Program-made: the position numbers and the translations under genes
Shown: positions 44,692 to 54,314 of the stretch, piece by piece
Position numbering within the stretch: the first letter of the stretch is position 1
Layout of the letters: each line of letters begins with the position of its first letter
The notes under the pieces: model-generated
What the model saw: only the letters and a program-made list of their open reading frames with translations
The model's database searches: none
What the model was told of the DNA's origin: nothing
Assembly (NCBI GenBank): GCA_016716885.1
Contig: JADJUV010000025.1
Coordinates: 24,156-88,155, forward strand
Reading direction: 5' to 3'
Origin: Candidatus Trichofilum aggregatum
GTDB taxonomy: Bacteria; Chloroflexota; Anaerolineae; Promineifilales; Promineifilaceae
Length of the DNA: 64,000 bases

Positions 44692-45681
44692 CTACCCGGC
44701 CAAAATCTGCTCAATGGCTTGCAACTCGTCGCTGGTGAAATCTAACCGCTCAAGTGCGGCCACGGCATCTTCAATTTGGGACACTTTGCTGGCCCCGATG
44801 AGGGCTGAAGTCACTTCGGGGTGGCGCAGGACCCAGGCCAGAGCCAGTTGGGCCATGGTCTGGCCGCGCGATTGGGCCAGTTCGTTGAGTTTCTCCACTT
44901 TGGCGATTTTGGCGTCGGTGATGTGCTCCGGGCGCAGGAAGCCGTGGGGTTTGCTGGCGCGTGAGCCTTCGGGGATGCCGCGCAGATATTTGTTGGTCAG
45001 CAGCCCCTGGGCCAGGGGCGAGAAGACGATGCTACCCACCCCTTCATCACGCAGAACATCCAACAAACCATGTTCAATCCAGCGGTCGAACATGTGGTAG
45101 TTGGGTTGGTGGATGAGGCAGGGTGTGCCCAGGCTTTTGAGGATAGCCACGGCCTGCCGGGTCTGTTCGGCGGAGTAGGATGAGATGCCCACATAGAGGG
45201 CGCGGCCGCTACGCACCGCATAATCCAACGCCCCCATCGTCTCTTCCAGGGGGGTGTCCGGGTCGGGGCGGTGGCTGTAGAAGATGTCCACATAATCCAA
45301 CCCCATCCGTTTCAGGCTTTGATCCAGGCTGGCGATGAGGTATTTGCGTGAACCCCATTCGCCATATGGCCCCGGCCACATCCAGTAGCCCGCTTTGGTC
45401 GAAATGATCATCTCATCCCGGTGGCGAGCAAAATCTTGTTTAAGTACGACGCCAAACGTCTCTTCGGCGGAGCCGGGGGGCGGGCCGTAGTTGTTGGCCA
45501 GATCGAAGTGGGTGATACCCAGGTCGAAGGCGCGCCAGAGCATGGCCCGGCTGTTTTCCAGGGCGTCTACGCCGCCAAAATTGTGCCATAAGCCAAGTGA
45601 GATAGCGGGCAGTTTGAGGCCACTGCGGCCGCAACGGTTATAAACCATGTTGTCGTAACGCGAATCTAATGGACGATACAT
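44692..45681 (-). CDS. Aldo/keto reductase (YghZ-like)
   Basis: 329 residues of the NAD(P)H-dependent aldo/keto reductase family. FDLANNYGPPPGSAEETFG holds the catalytic Asp/Tyr, ISTKAGYWMWPGPYGEWGSR the Lys, and DYVDIFYSHRPDPDTPLEET the His region. The GEWGSRKYL insertion is typical of the YghZ / Kv-beta-like group, including L-glyceraldehyde 3-phosphate reductase. The C-terminal cofactor segment SALIGASKVSQIED is present. Sites at 45202 and 45625. Confidence 0.92.
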   Translation of the reverse strand: MYRPLDSRYDNMVYNRCGRSGLKLPAISLGLWHNFGGVDALENSRAMLWRAFDLGITHFDLANNYGPPPGSAEETFGVVLKQDFARHRDEMIISTKAGYWMWPGPYGEWGSRKYLIASLDQSLKRMGLDYVDIFYSHRPDPDTPLEETMGALDYAVRSGRALYVGISSYSAEQTRQAVAILKSLGTPCLIHQPNYHMFDRWIEHGLLDVLRDEGVGSIVFSPLAQGLLTNKYLRGIPEGSRASKPHGFLRPEHITDAKIAKVEKLNELAQSRGQTMAQLALAWVLRHPEVTSALIGASKVSQIEDAVAALERLDFTSDELQAIEQILAG

Positions 45682-45702
45682 TGTTGTTGTTCCTGAGAAA
45701 AC

Positions 45703-45777
45703 AAGTTTCAGGTTTCAGGTTTCAAGTTTCAGGTTTCAAGTTACTGGAGTTCCTAGAGTTCCTACGAGTTCCTTTGG
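45703..45777. repeat. Heptamer arrays TTTCAGG and GAGTTCC
   Basis: Five tandem units of TTTCA(G/A)G are followed directly by about four units of GAGTTCC(T). The two arrays share no sequence but share the 7-bp period. They fill the gap between the reductase and sdpI-like genes. Confidence 0.85.
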
Positions 45778-45778
45778 C

Positions 45779-46114
45779 TTATTGTTGAATGGAGCGCATG
45801 TAGCGCAGACTTTGTACCAGGCCAATGGTGAAAACCAGAGCAAACACGAAAAGGCAGGCCAGGGCGTACCCGTCTACGGTGATGCCGGGAATGAAGTAAA
45901 AGATCGCGGCCGCGACCACCGTGCTGATCCCCGTCACCATCAGCCGTTTGGCCCCATATTTATTCGTGGCGTACCACACCTGTGGATCATTCATCGTGGC
46001 GGATAAACGAAAGCCATACACCGGATTCGGCGGCACTTTCTCCCACAACAGGGGCAAGGATAAGGCCACCAGAACGATTCCCCCAATCACATAAAGAAGC
46101 ATAAGCGTGGTCAT
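45779..46114 (-). CDS. SdpI-family membrane protein
   Basis: 111 residues with three membrane helices. VPPNPVYGFRLSATMNDPQVWYATNK is split here as its two hallmarks: NPVYGFRLSAT and DPQVWYATNKYGAK. SdpI gives immunity to the SdpC killing peptide in Bacillus; most homologues have no known role. GAGGTG precedes the ATG. Site at 45906 falls in the loop before the second helix. Confidence 0.88.
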   Translation of the reverse strand: MTTLMLLYVIGGIVLVALSLPLLWEKVPPNPVYGFRLSATMNDPQVWYATNKYGAKRLMVTGISTVVAAAIFYFIPGITVDGYALACLFVFALVFTIGLVQSLRYMRSIQQ

Positions 46115-46130
46115 CTTGCACCTCGGTTCT

Positions 46131-46193
46131 GGCCGTTAGCCATTGGCGGTTGGCCGTTAGCCAGCCGCCAGCCGCCAGCGGCCAACTGCTACA
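46131..46193. repeat. GGCCGTTAGCCATTGGCGG tandem block
   Basis: Alternating GGC(G/C)GTTAGCC and GCCAGCCGCCAGCGG units of 7 or 14 bp. The same GGCGGTTAGCCGCTGG unit recurs at 55791 and within the coding region at 59570. Confidence 0.75.
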
Positions 46194-47594
46194 CCACAAA
46201 ACTCTCCCCCAAATGGGGTACATGCACATCCGGCAGCCCCTGTTGGCGCAGGGATCCGGCAAATTTTAGGGAGACTGGCTCTTCACCGTGGACGATGTAG
46301 GTGTGCCGCGGCCGCGTCCTGAAATGTCTCACCCAGTCCAGCATCTCATCCCGGTCGGCATGGGCACTCAGCCCGTTCATCTTTTCCACCTGGGCTTTTA
46401 GCTGATACTCCTCGCCAAAAATTTTAACAATGGGGTCTTTGTCCACCAGCCGCCGTCCCAACGTGTGCGGAGCCTGCCAGCCCGTGATCAAAATGGTGTT
46501 GCGGGGGTCTTCGATGTTGTTTTTCAGGTGGTGCAAAATGCGCCCGGCTTCGGCCATGCCACTGGCGCTGATGATGACCGCCGGTTCACGCAAAAAGTTC
46601 AGGGCCTTCGATTGTTCCACGGAGCGAGTGTATTGCATCATAGCAAACCCAAACGGATCGCCATTGCGGCTTTGTAACAGGAATTGGGCTGTCTCTTCAT
46701 CAAACGCTTCAGGGTGTAGACGATAAATGCCGGTAGCGTCAATCGCCAGGGGGCTGTCTACGTACACGGCCAACATCGGTGGGATGTCCCGTTTTTCCAC
46801 CAATTGATGGAGCCGGTAGACTAGCTCTTGGGTGCGGCCAATGGCAAACGCCGGGACGATCAGTTTGCCCCCCTTTTGTAGGTTTCGTTGACGATCCGCT
46901 CCAGCTTTTTGTCCGTATCTCCTTCATCGGTGTGCAGGCGGTCGCCATAGGTGCTTTCAATAATCAGCACATCAGCCGAATCAATAAAGGTGGGATCCCG
47001 CAGGATGGGTCGGCCAGGTCGGCCAATATCGCCGCTGAAAACCAGCCGGATGTCTTGGTGGGTTTCTTCGTCTTCGATGTCCAGAACGACGATGGCCGAA
47101 CCCAGGATGTGACCGGCATCGTAGAAGGTAAGGGTGACACCGGGCATGATTTGGCGCGGCCGCTCATAACCAAAGGCCAGGAAATATTTCAGGCACTCAA
47201 CGGCATCTTCCAGGGTGTAAAGTGGCTCTAACAAGGGGAGATTTTGCCGTATGCGCTTCTTATTCAGGTATTCAATATCATATTGCTGGATTTTGGCGCT
47301 GTCCCGCAGCATGATGGCGCACAGGTCATGGGTGGCGTAGGTGCAGATGATGTCGCCCCGGAAACCGCTTTTGACCAGATTGGGGATGTTGCCCGCATGA
47401 TCCATGTGGGCGTGGGAGAGGACGAGGATGTCTACCGCGGCCGCGTCAAAAGGAAAATGTTGGTTCCGTTCATACGTTTCCTTGCGCGACCCCTGGTATA
47501 AACCACAATCCAGCAAAATCTGCTTGCCATTAATCGTCAACAGATGTTGTGAACCAGTAACCGTTCGCACCGCGCCATGAAAGGTGATTTTCAT
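46189..47594 (-). CDS. Beta-CASP metallo-beta-lactamase-fold RNase, one frameshift
   Basis: About 468 residues once joined. N-terminal half: MKITFHGAVRTVTGSQHLL, metal site VLSHAHMDHAGN and ILGSAIVVLDIE. C-terminal half: beta-CASP region, VIISASGMAEAGRILHHL, then NGLSAHADRDEMLDWV. This is the CPSF/YSH1-like RNA-processing nuclease family. The frame breaks in the C6 run at 46868-46873: one frame ends TYKRGAN, the other continues GKLIVPAFAIGRTQELVYRL, exactly the expected sequence. A missing or extra base in the homopolymer is the simplest cause. Sites at 46308, 47156 and 47437. Confidence 0.9.
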
Positions 47595-47603
47595 CTTAAG
47601 CTC

Positions 47604-47745
47604 CTGTGGGGATAGCGAGTTAGCGAGTTAGCTAAGAAGCTAGTCAGCTAGTCAGCCTGTCAGCTAAGCGAGTCAGCGAGTCAGCCAAAAGCTGAAAGCT
47701 GAAATGCTGACCGGCTGAAATGCTGAAAGCTGAAATGCTGACGCG
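47604..47745. repeat. GCGAGTTA / GTCAGCTA / GCTGAAAT tandem arrays
   Basis: Successive arrays of 7- to 8-bp units (GCGAGTTA, GCTAGTCA, GCGAGTCA, AAGCTGAA, ATGCTGACCGGCTGA) run through the spacer upstream of the RNase gene and reach the end of RNase D. Confidence 0.85.
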
Positions 47746-48888
47746 CTATCTGTTCAACAATTGCAACAATTCTTCCCCATAAAGCTGACGCCGCACGGGG
47801 CCGATTTCGTTAATTTGGGCCAGGGCTTCCCAGGTACGCGGCCGCGCCTGAGCCAACGCCCATAACGCTTCCTTACTCACCACCACATCCGACTCCACCC
47901 CCCGTCGGATGGCTCGTTCCTTGCGCCACAGGTGTAGCTGATCAAACCGGGCCATGACATCATCCGGCGGGCGCTCATTGCGGCGGGGGGGGCGAGGGGG
48001 TTCCGCCTTTTTGCCCTCACGGATAAGGTGTAACAGTTTTCGACCATACCGCCCAATCTGGCCGGGCGACATGCCATAAACCTGGGCCAAATCCTCTAAC
48101 GATTCAGGTAACAATTGGGCTAATTCCAAGGTGGTGCGATCAGAAATGATGCGGTAGAGAGGGTGGTTACGCCGCTCGGCTTCTTCATGGCGGAAAAGAT
48201 GCAGCTCTCGGAGCACGGCCTGTTGGCGAGGAAGCAAATCACGCACGCCGTTAATTTGCCAGAAACTCTCCGGGTCGAAAACGATGGGGGGTGCTTTTAC
48301 CCGGCTGTGTTCCACAAAAATTTCCTGCGCTTCAGCCAGACGATCCATTTGTTGTAGTTCGTCATACAGATAATCACGCAAGCGGAGCAAGAAATGGGAG
48401 TCAATTTGGGCGTAGGCTAATTGGTCACGGGTTAGCGGCCGCGCACACCAATTGGCGCGTTGATGCTTCTTATCCTGGCTTACCTGGAAATAACGTTGCA
48501 ACAACTTTGCCAGCCCCATCTGCTGATGGCCCAGCACCCGCACGGCCCACATCGTATCGAACAAATTGTTCAACTCCCAGCCGTAATGCCGCTTCATCAA
48601 GATCAAATCATACTCAGCGGCGTGGAATACCTTTTCCACAGCCGGGTCGGCCACAATTTGCCCTAAACCAGAGAGGTCAGGCAGATTAAGCGGATCAATG
48701 ATGTAATCTTGTTGCGGGGTAGAAATCTGGATGAGGCAGATATTTTCGTGGTAGACATACAGACTGTTCGCTTCTAGATCAAGTCCGAGCCGAGGAGCTT
48801 GACGCAATTGTTGCCAACAGGTTTGCCACTGCTCTGGGGTGGCGATTAGTTGATAGGGGGGTAATGGTTTATCCACAGGAGTCAGCAT
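47746..48888 (-). CDS. rnd: Ribonuclease D
   Basis: 380 residues. The DEDD exonuclease residues lie in RLGLDLEANSLYVYH, FHAAEYDLILMKRHYG and YAQIDSHFLLRL. Two HRDC-like C-terminal regions follow, the last ending QLYGEELLQLL. RNase D trims tRNA and small RNA 3' ends. The start at 48888 is preferred to 48978 because the extra residues resemble no homologue. Sites at 47838 and 48435. Confidence 0.9.
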   Translation of the reverse strand: MLTPVDKPLPPYQLIATPEQWQTCWQQLRQAPRLGLDLEANSLYVYHENICLIQISTPQQDYIIDPLNLPDLSGLGQIVADPAVEKVFHAAEYDLILMKRHYGWELNNLFDTMWAVRVLGHQQMGLAKLLQRYFQVSQDKKHQRANWCARPLTRDQLAYAQIDSHFLLRLRDYLYDELQQMDRLAEAQEIFVEHSRVKAPPIVFDPESFWQINGVRDLLPRQQAVLRELHLFRHEEAERRNHPLYRIISDRTTLELAQLLPESLEDLAQVYGMSPGQIGRYGRKLLHLIREGKKAEPPRPPRRNERPPDDVMARFDQLHLWRKERAIRRGVESDVVVSKEALWALAQARPRTWEALAQINEIGPVRRQLYGEELLQLLNR

Positions 48889-49154
48889 GAACGGGGTTTG
48901 CCAGTAAAAATGAAGATTGGGACACGGTTCAAGGGTGCTTTGGGTTTGCTCGTTATTAACCGGGCAAGATTGCTTCAATCACTGAAGATTGAGGCAACCC
49001 TTTGCAGGCTTGTAGGACGCTTTATCCAGTTTTGCACCGTGCCAACATTTGTAAACGATTCAGCTTCTAGAGCTGTCATGTGCCTGGGCGTTTGTTGCCC
49101 ATATTTCTGGAGATTGTATCTGAAATGATGGGGATTGACAGAATTGTAAAAAGG
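48889..49154. other. Spacer upstream of rnd
   Basis: No gene is recognised. The first 90 bases could extend the rnd frame but without likeness. Confidence 0.3.
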
Positions 49155-49219
49155 TTTTGGTTCGTAGTGACCGCTTTAGCGGGCTGACGAAAGCCCGCTA
49201 AAGCGGTCACTACGAACGA
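49155..49219. repeat. GTAGTGACCGCTTT palindromic element, perfect copy
   Basis: TTCGTAGTGACCGCTTTAGC-GGGCTGACGAAAGCCC-GCTAAAGCGGTCACTACGAA is an almost perfect inverted repeat with 26-bp arms. From about 49258 to 49405, C-rich then G-rich blocks (CCCCGCCCCCTTCCCC... and GGGGGCGAGGTTAGGGG) could form a second long stem. No gene lies in 48889-49554. Confidence 0.9.
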
Positions 49220-49554
49220 GGATACACTTGAATATCTACCGCTCGCACAGCTTTGCAGAAGTCTTGGGATTTCGCCTGAAGACCCATCCCCGCCCCCTTC
49301 CCCTGGGAAGGAATATCAGGTGTGCCGGTTTTCGAGCCGCGCCTAAACGGCCTTTGAAAAGTTCCGCCCTGGGGGCGAGGTTAGGGGTGGGGGTTCCGGC
49401 GACAAACTGATACGGAGATTTGTCATAAAAATATAAACCCACCTTTTGCAAAGCGGTATTAGTGCCTTGTTCATTCAAAGATTGAGGAGTGAGCACGCCC
49501 ACGTGTGGACTGTTGGGCATCATTGGCATCTTCAAATTTCTTCTTACCAGAGCA

Positions 49555-51097
49555 CTAGGGTAGCTGATAAACAGCCATGTTGTTTAGCCCCTGTTCAATT
49601 GTCCAGGCGTAGTTGGTTGTGTAAAGGGGGCGGGCGTCATCGGTCAGATTGTTGTAGCGCCAACCAGGGGCGGTGATTAAATAATCGGCCTGGCTGGCGC
49701 GGATGTGAGCGGCCATGGTGACCGGATCATCCAGATAGGGCACGACTTCGGGGGAGATGAGGCCAGCGAGATCAAGCAGGGGGCGAGGAGCAAAATAACC
49801 AATGGCCCCGATGTCGTGTGTGGCTACGAGGGCATTTTCGGCGGTGTTTTCCTTAAGCCAATGAGCCACTTCTACCATTTCTCCCTGGATGAAGGCTACA
49901 TCTTCCTGGTAAGCCAGCCCACCGAAAAAGAGAAAGATAATCAGCATGAGGGCAAAAATCATCTGGATGGCGCGTGGTGCTAATATGCCCAGCCGTTGGA
50001 TGGATCGGGTTTGCAGAAGGAAATGCCACCCGGCTAAGCCGTAGATGATCCAGATGGGTAGAGCGGGCCACAGGTAGCGGCCGCGTTGATACGTAACCGG
50101 TAGCCGCAAGGCATATAAAAGAACGTGGCCGCCAGCCCAGAGTAACGGCAGGGTATAGAGCAAACGCCTTTGCCGCCAATCGGAGTGGAGACCCTGCCAG
50201 CCAGCAATGAGTAACCCGGGTAACAGAAGCAGGTGGGCACCACTAATGCCGCGCCAGCCACTTTCTGGCCCCCCCAGGCTAAAAAACAGGAGTTGAGTCA
50301 GCCGTTGCAGTATGGGCTGGGCTAGTAGAACGGCGTATTCAGCTTGTTTGGCGTAGAAGGTGTTGGGCCAGATGCGGCCGGATGAGGCCAGGTTGAAGGC
50401 GAAATAGGGGACGAGGGTTAACGCGGCCGCGCTACCCCACAGCAGGAAAATGCGGCCGCGTTCACGCCACGGTTGCGGCCGCAGAGCCATGCCCATCAGC
50501 AGGAGTAGTACCAACATGGCGCCCTCTGGCCGGGTCAAAATGAATAACCCGCTAACCAGCCCCAACCAGATGGGGGTATTAGGATGGGGCAGGGGGTCGC
50601 GTCGCCAATGGGTGTAAGTAGCGGCCAGATGCAGGGCCAGGGCGATAAACAGCGGGGATTCCATGCCACTCGCGGCCGCGAAAACCAGTTGCCAGGTGAG
50701 CGCCAATACCACGCCGATGATCCAGCCGTAGGCTGACTTTTCCGGCCACAGGGCTTGCCATAAACGCATCCCACCGATAGCGAGGATAAACAGGGAGAGG
50801 CCACCAAGTAGATACGCCCACAGCAGGTAGGGCAGGCGCAACGCATAACCTACGGCTAACAAAATCGTCCACAAGGGAGGCAGTGGACCCGGCACTGATC
50901 ATACCGGGTGCATATTCCCAGCGGCCTGTTTGCCATAGGTTGCGGGCGTAGGTCTGGTGAATCCAGGCATCATCAAGCGGAAACCCTATCTGTTGGCTGA
51001 GGGTAGGCAAGACCAGGTATAACCCCAGGCTCACCACCACGGCGATGAGGATACGATTTTGCGGCCGCGACTCCTGACTATCAAGTCCTTGGCTCAT
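49555..51097 (-). CDS. Multi-spanning membrane glycosyltransferase-like protein, one frameshift
   Basis: About 513 residues with roughly ten membrane helices. An early IGFPLDDAWIHQTYARNL motif (acidic loop after the first helix) is the signature of GT-C/ArnT-like transferases using polyprenyl-linked sugars. The frame breaks near 50877 at a CCC run: GMISAGSTA continues as PLWTILLAVGYALRLPYLLW in the next frame. It ends in a soluble domain (ALVATHDIGAIGYFAPRPLL). Six GCGGCCGC sites between 50077 and 51061. Sugar and acceptor unknown. Confidence 0.82.
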
Positions 51098-51163
51098 AAT
51101 TATTCTCCACGAATCTATTAGATAGAGAAATTCGGTTGCTGAACTATCTGGGATTTAAACTTT

Positions 51164-51178
51164 CGGTATGGTTCAAAA
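51164..51178 (-). promoter_or_regulatory. Shared upstream block TTTTGAACCATACCG
   Basis: The same 15-bp sequence occurs at 53316-53330. Both lie 40-80 bp upstream of paralogous membrane transferase genes read on this strand. At 53316 it contains a TTGAAC -35-like box with TACAAT about 15 bp downstream. It is a promoter or binding-site candidate. Confidence 0.35.
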
Positions 51179-51218
51179 ACGACCCATTCACGTTTACAAA
51201 TTCGGTGCCAAATTGTCA

Positions 51219-51330
51219 TTCCGAGGTCTGCCGAGGAATCTTTTTAGCGAGCCAGTAGAGAGATTCCTCGCTCCGAAGACCCTCGCCAGAGAGGAATCTT
51301 AGTTTACCAGGAGAATGACAGGCAAGCCCG
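51219..51330. repeat. GTCATTC ... GAATGAC bounded inverted-repeat element
   Basis: TTGTCATTCCGAGG opens and CAGGAGAATGACAGG closes a region with internal inverted pieces GAGGAATCT and AGAGAGATTCCTCGC. It resembles a small palindromic or MITE-like element and is unlike the other families here. Confidence 0.6.
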
Positions 51331-51380
51331 CGCACTCGTGAGACATCTTCCACTTTCTGAACCATGTCAAACTTTCTTTT

Positions 51381-51474
51381 CGACATTGGCGAAAATTTGG
51401 ACGACCTCTGGAAATCTCTTAATCTCTCAGTCTCTTAGTCTCCAGAGGTCAGCACAGAAACGCCAATGTCGAGT
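51381..51474 (+). repeat. TCGAC(A/T)TTGGCG palindromic element
   Basis: CGACATTGGCGAAAATTTGG, ACGACCTCTGGAAATCTC, an octamer array TCTCTCAGTCTCTTAGTCTC, CAGAGGTCAGCAC and CGCCAATGTCGAG. Nearly identical over its whole length to 62123-62221. No gene is present in 51098-51550. Confidence 0.9.
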
Positions 51475-51550
51475 TTCTTACAGAGCACTCGTAGGTTGTA
51501 ACGAAAAATGACCTCGGCGTCCATCAGCCTGCAGTACTGGCACGTAGCGC

Positions 51551-53274
51551 TTAATCGTTCTTCACAGGTACGAGGCGGTAAATCTGAATCGTTTCCAGGG
51601 TAGTAACAAGTTCCAGAGTCGGGGGCGTTACCATGCCCTGGTAGAGATCAGCCAGGGGTAGAGGCCGGTTTTCGTCCAAGATGAGATGCGTGATGTGATA
51701 ACGCGCGGCCGCGGTCAGCACCGTCTCCAATGGTTCGTTGGGGATGCTATAGGCCGACAGGCCCGTATGGTAATAGAAACCCGGGGCGTTCCCCACCATT
51801 ACCACGGCGTCATCCGGCAACAAGGTCCCCACTTCTGGATACAACATCGCCACGATGTCCGCTGAACCACGAGCCAGCCCCACAACCAGACTCATGACCA
51901 GGGCCACACCAATAAACAGACCGGTAAACAGCCGCTTGGCCCGCTCGGGTTGCCAATGAGGCAGCCGCCGCGCCAACCCATCCACGCTCCAGCCAATACC
52001 CACCGGAACCAGGGCCATGAACCACGGCCACAAGGCCACCGAGGAGTGGAGCAGTCCGCCCCGTTCACCGGGAAAGGTAAAAACCAGGCTCATGGCGGCA
52101 AAAAGGAAGAGGGTGTAGAGGATGAGCGGCCGCAGCCACGCCTGTTTTCCCTCGCGCCAGCGCACCCAGCCGCCGATGAGAATAAACGGGGTGAGGAAAA
52201 TCAGCCCGTTCACGGCGATAAACGTTTGCACCGCCACCCACAACCCGGCCACCTTCGAGCGTACAATGTTGCCGATGCCCCATTCCAGATAACTGCTCAG
52301 GTCAAACGTCCGTCCATAGGCAAATAGATCATCATAATTAGTCAGAAACATCGTTTGTGTACCTACCGTAGGCAGAATTGTGCCGGTAGTATCCAGATTA
52401 TGCAGGAACCAGGGCAGCATGGTGAGGAGGTAGCCGAGGAGAGTGGCGAGTAGGCGAGTGGCGATGAGTTTCGAGTTTCGAGTTTGGAGTTTCGAGTTGT
52501 GTAGGGGCGGGGCAACCGGGGTGACTGATGGGGGATCACCCGGGCTTAATTTCCCGGTTGTCTCGCCCTCTTTACGTGGGGCGTGGGGCGTGGGGCGTGG
52601 GGGGATAATGATAATAATGATCGCTATAATCAACAGTAACAATCCATCGGCCCTGGTTAAATGGGCCAAAGCGGCCAGGACACCAACGAAGGTGTAGCGA
52701 AGTACTGAGTACTGAGTACTGAGTACTGAGTACTGAGTGCTGAGTGCTGAGTGCTGAGTGCTGACTGGCTGACTGGCTGACCTGCTGACCTGCTGACCCG
52801 CTAACAGGTACAAACATCCGGCTCCTGCCCAGGCGAAGGGGGCGAAGGTTTCTGGCTGTGCCCAGTTAGCGGCGTAGAAGCCACCGCTCATGGTGAGGAG
52901 CGCGGCCGCGACATTTTGCCAGCGTTCACCCCTAATTTATAACTGATCAGGTAGCTGAGTAAGGGAAGCAGGTGGGCGAGGAGCCAGAAGGGGAGTCGGG
53001 CACCACGGAAAGAGGAGATGAGGCTGTAGCCCGCGGCCGCGAGCAACGATGGTAGCGGCATCCAATACGTGTGGCTGGGGGTAGGCACACCCGCTGGATC
53101 ATCCAGATATTGCCAAATAACTAATTCTGTCCAGCCATGCCCCTCAGCCAGACGTTGCCCATTGGTGGTGTAGTAATAGGCATCCATGTAGGCGGGTTCT
53201 GGCAACAGTAAAAGCCACAACCCCTGGAATAACAAACCAGCCAACCCTAACCACAACCAATCTTTTCGTTTCAT
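51551..53274 (-). CDS. Multi-spanning membrane glycosyltransferase-like protein with repeat insert, one frameshift
   Basis: About 575 residues, paralogous in layout to the gene at 49555. The N-terminal helix is followed by PAYMDAYYYTTNGQRLAEG, an acidic-loop motif. The frame changes in the G4 run at about 52930: ISYKLG continues as ERWQNVAAALLTMSGGFY. A cytoplasmic loop is filled with residues from tandem heptamer arrays (QHSALSTQYSVLSTQYSVL; RPTPHAPR; NSKLQTRNSKL). A soluble C-terminal domain ends the protein. Sites at 51705, 52126, 52902 and 53033. Confidence 0.8.
52455..52500. repeat. GAGTTTC heptamer array inside a coding region
   Basis: Five tandem GAGTTTC/GAGTTTGG units encode NSKLQTRNSKL on the minus strand. 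The same unit recurs at 59286 and 60377. Confidence 0.85.
52571..52805. repeat. CGTGGGG, GTACTGA, GTGCTGA and GCTGACC arrays inside a coding region
   Basis: CGTGGGG units (52571-52605) and then GTACTGA x5, GTGCTGA x4, CTGACTGG x2 and CTGACCTG x2 (about 52698-52803), all in frame within the membrane transferase gene. Three unrelated unit sequences lie side by side. Confidence 0.88.
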
Positions 53275-53360
53275 GAGTAATCTCACACGAGAATTTGCCC
53301 GATTGTACCTGTATTCGGTATGGTTCAAAAGTCAGACACCTTTACCGGGTAAAACCATCG

Positions 53361-53458
53361 CTTTCAAGAAAAAGTTTTTGTTTGTAGTGACCGCTTTAGC
53401 GGGCTGGTTGTTAGCCCGCTAAAACGGTCACTACGAACAAAGACCCCAAATGATTATC
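53361..53458. repeat. GTAGTGACCGCTTT palindromic element
   Basis: CTTTCAAGAAAAAG, TTGTAGTGACCGCTTTAGCG, GGCTGGTTGTTAGCC, CGCTAAAACGGTCACTACGAAC and CCAAATGATTATC. It shares both outer ends with the copy at 4383 and lies just before the carbonic anhydrase gene. Confidence 0.9.
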
Positions 53459-53490
53459 TGAACCACGATAGAATAGGAGAACAGCCGTTA

Positions 53491-54162
53491 ATGATCACAG
53501 CAATAGAAGCGCTTAAACAGTTACAAGAAGGTAATCACCGTTTTGTGCATGATATTCGCGGCCGCGACCCGCTTGACGGCCAGACGCGGCGCCATGAGTT
53601 GGTAGATGGTCAGGAACCGTTCGCCATTATTTTGGGCTGTTCTGATTCACGAGTGCCCGCGGAGATCATCTTTGACCAGGGGCTGGGAGACCTGTTTGTT
53701 ATCCGGGTGGCGGGTAATATCGTGGCACCTTCACTGGTGGGGAGTGTGGAGTTTGCCGCCGAGCGATTTGGCACACGGTTGGTGGTGGTTTTGGGACATT
53801 CGATGTGTGGGGCTGTTTTGGCGACCCTGGAAGAGCTTGAACGCCCGACCGAAAGCCGCTCGCCCAACCTTCGCGCCATCGTTGACCACATTCGGCCAGC
53901 CGTAGAAGTATTACTGGAAACACAACCCTGGCCGCACCGGGAGTTGCTGGTGCAAAAAGCGGTGCGGACCAACGTTCGGGCTTCAGCCAACCATTTGCGG
54001 CATGGTTCGCAGATACTTGAGCAATTGATTCAAAGTCAGGGACTGCTGGTTGTGGGCGCGGAATACTCTCTGGAGACGGGCATCGTAGATTTCTTTGATG
54101 GCTTACCCATAACTCAGTCACTAATCGTATCTATTAAAGTGTCCCAGAACTATACTTTCTAA
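53491..54162 (+). CDS. Beta-class carbonic anhydrase
   Basis: 223 residues. Zinc ligands and the Asp/Arg dyad are in ILGCSDSRVPAEIIFDQGLG and VVLGHSMCGAVLA; VIRVAGNIV is also present. It hydrates CO2 to bicarbonate in the cytoplasm. GGAGAACAGCCGTTA precedes the ATG. The first residues before the core carry the site at 53558, giving RGRD. It stands alone between a palindromic element and a convergent membrane-protein gene. Confidence 0.95.
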   Translation: MITAIEALKQLQEGNHRFVHDIRGRDPLDGQTRRHELVDGQEPFAIILGCSDSRVPAEIIFDQGLGDLFVIRVAGNIVAPSLVGSVEFAAERFGTRLVVVLGHSMCGAVLATLEELERPTESRSPNLRAIVDHIRPAVEVLLETQPWPHRELLVQKAVRTNVRASANHLRHGSQILEQLIQSQGLLVVGAEYSLETGIVDFFDGLPITQSLIVSIKVSQNYTF

Positions 54163-54314
54163 CTTTGCATTGGATTCCCACCGCACTCAGCGGGATAAGG
54201 GATCTAGCTTGCGCCGGGCAGGAATAGCATGGCCTAGGGGGGGGTCTCGTTTTAGCGACAGGATCGACGGAGCATTCCGCAGAGCAGCGAGCGAGAACAC
54301 GTGAGTGGATACCA

